This document shows positions 5,878 through 5,961 of a stretch of 5,961 nucleotides of DNA, one piece after another. Numbering within the stretch: position 1 is the stretch's first letter; every line of letters begins with the position of its first letter. Made by a program: the position numbers and the translations under genes. The notes under the pieces are model-generated. The model ran no database searches and was not told the DNA's origin. It worked only from the letters and a program-made list of their open reading frames with translations. The DNA is from Methylococcaceae bacterium. GTDB lineage: Bacteria; Pseudomonadota; Gammaproteobacteria; Methylococcales; Methylomonadaceae. The DNA lies in the NCBI GenBank assembly GCA_947505055.1, contig CANNLO010000302.1:1-5961 (forward strand), read 5' to 3'.

Positions 5878-5961
5878 TGACCACTACATGTAGTGTTTGG
5901 CATAGCCAAATAACCGCCTACCTTCGACATCAAGCCAAATGTGCTGGAATAGCCGACCTAA
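5856..5961 (-). mobile_element. End of an insertion sequence (ISL3-like), continuing right
   Basis: The terminal repeat at 5856-5877 is followed by a perfect 14-bp palindrome CACTACATGTAGTG (5882-5895) and by a minus-strand open frame of 25 codons running off the window and ending at TAG 5884-5886. That frame contains WLDVEGRRLFGYAKHYM. A stop codon about 30 bases from the IS tip would fit the 3' end of a transposase gene reading toward pelF. I do not recognise the peptide as a specific transposase family, and it is too short to be sure it is coding. Confidence 0.45.

Noticed and set aside
1940..5960. Shared 9-mer GCCGACCTA at 1940-1948 and 5952-5960, the first just before the IS6-like tip, as a possible target duplication
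   Set aside because: The right copy is not preceded by an IS6-type end, and a short match like this is not unlikely by chance in 6 kb.

Overview
The window carries a damaged piece of a Pel exopolysaccharide locus lying between insertion-sequence ends. Pel is a partly de-N-acetylated alpha-1,4-linked N-acetylgalactosamine polymer used as a biofilm matrix. The pel proteins resemble those of Gram-negative Pel systems such as the Pseudomonas one. Together with signal peptides, fairly AT-rich DNA and many IS traces, this suggests a gamma- or betaproteobacterium with a plastic genome. The genus cannot be read from the sequence.

Layout, left to right. Positions 1-175 are mobile-element debris: a fragment of an IS200/IS605-type transposase (tnpA) reading leftward, then a 22-bp IS end with an ISL3-like GGCTCTTC tip. 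Positions 176-471 are AT-rich and non-coding, dense in dyad symmetries, and serve as the leader of the next gene. Positions 472-1845 (+) encode a secreted two-module endo-alpha-1,4-polygalactosaminidase-type glycoside hydrolase (GH114 fold). Positions 1846-2016 hold a 78-bp near-palindromic element and an IS6-family-like end (tip GGTTCTGTTGCAAAG).

On the minus strand, in transcription order, lie pelF (glycosyltransferase, 5' end removed), pelG (membrane protein, complete) and pelA (only the N-terminal hydrolase part and the start of the next domain; the deacetylase part is gone). pelF and pelG overlap by one base (TAATG). pelA follows pelG after 76 bp. From 5856 to the window end is a second IS copy. 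Its tip is the inverted partner of the left IS end and sits directly on the pelF breakpoint. A 25-codon open frame at the far right may be the end of its transposase.

PelF would polymerise the sugar from UDP-GalNAc and PelG is the membrane partner of the synthase, while both glycosidases are predicted to cut the same polymer outside the cytoplasm. With pelF beheaded and pelA cut before its deacetylase, this copy probably no longer makes mature Pel. The intact secreted hydrolase and the surviving hydrolase domain of PelA could still degrade Pel-type polymers. I found no tRNA, rRNA or CRISPR array. I see no clearly new defence system; the most interesting content is the pairing of two GH114-type enzymes with a broken Pel synthase, the unassigned N-terminal module of the secreted enzyme, and the unexplained dyad and hairpin elements.
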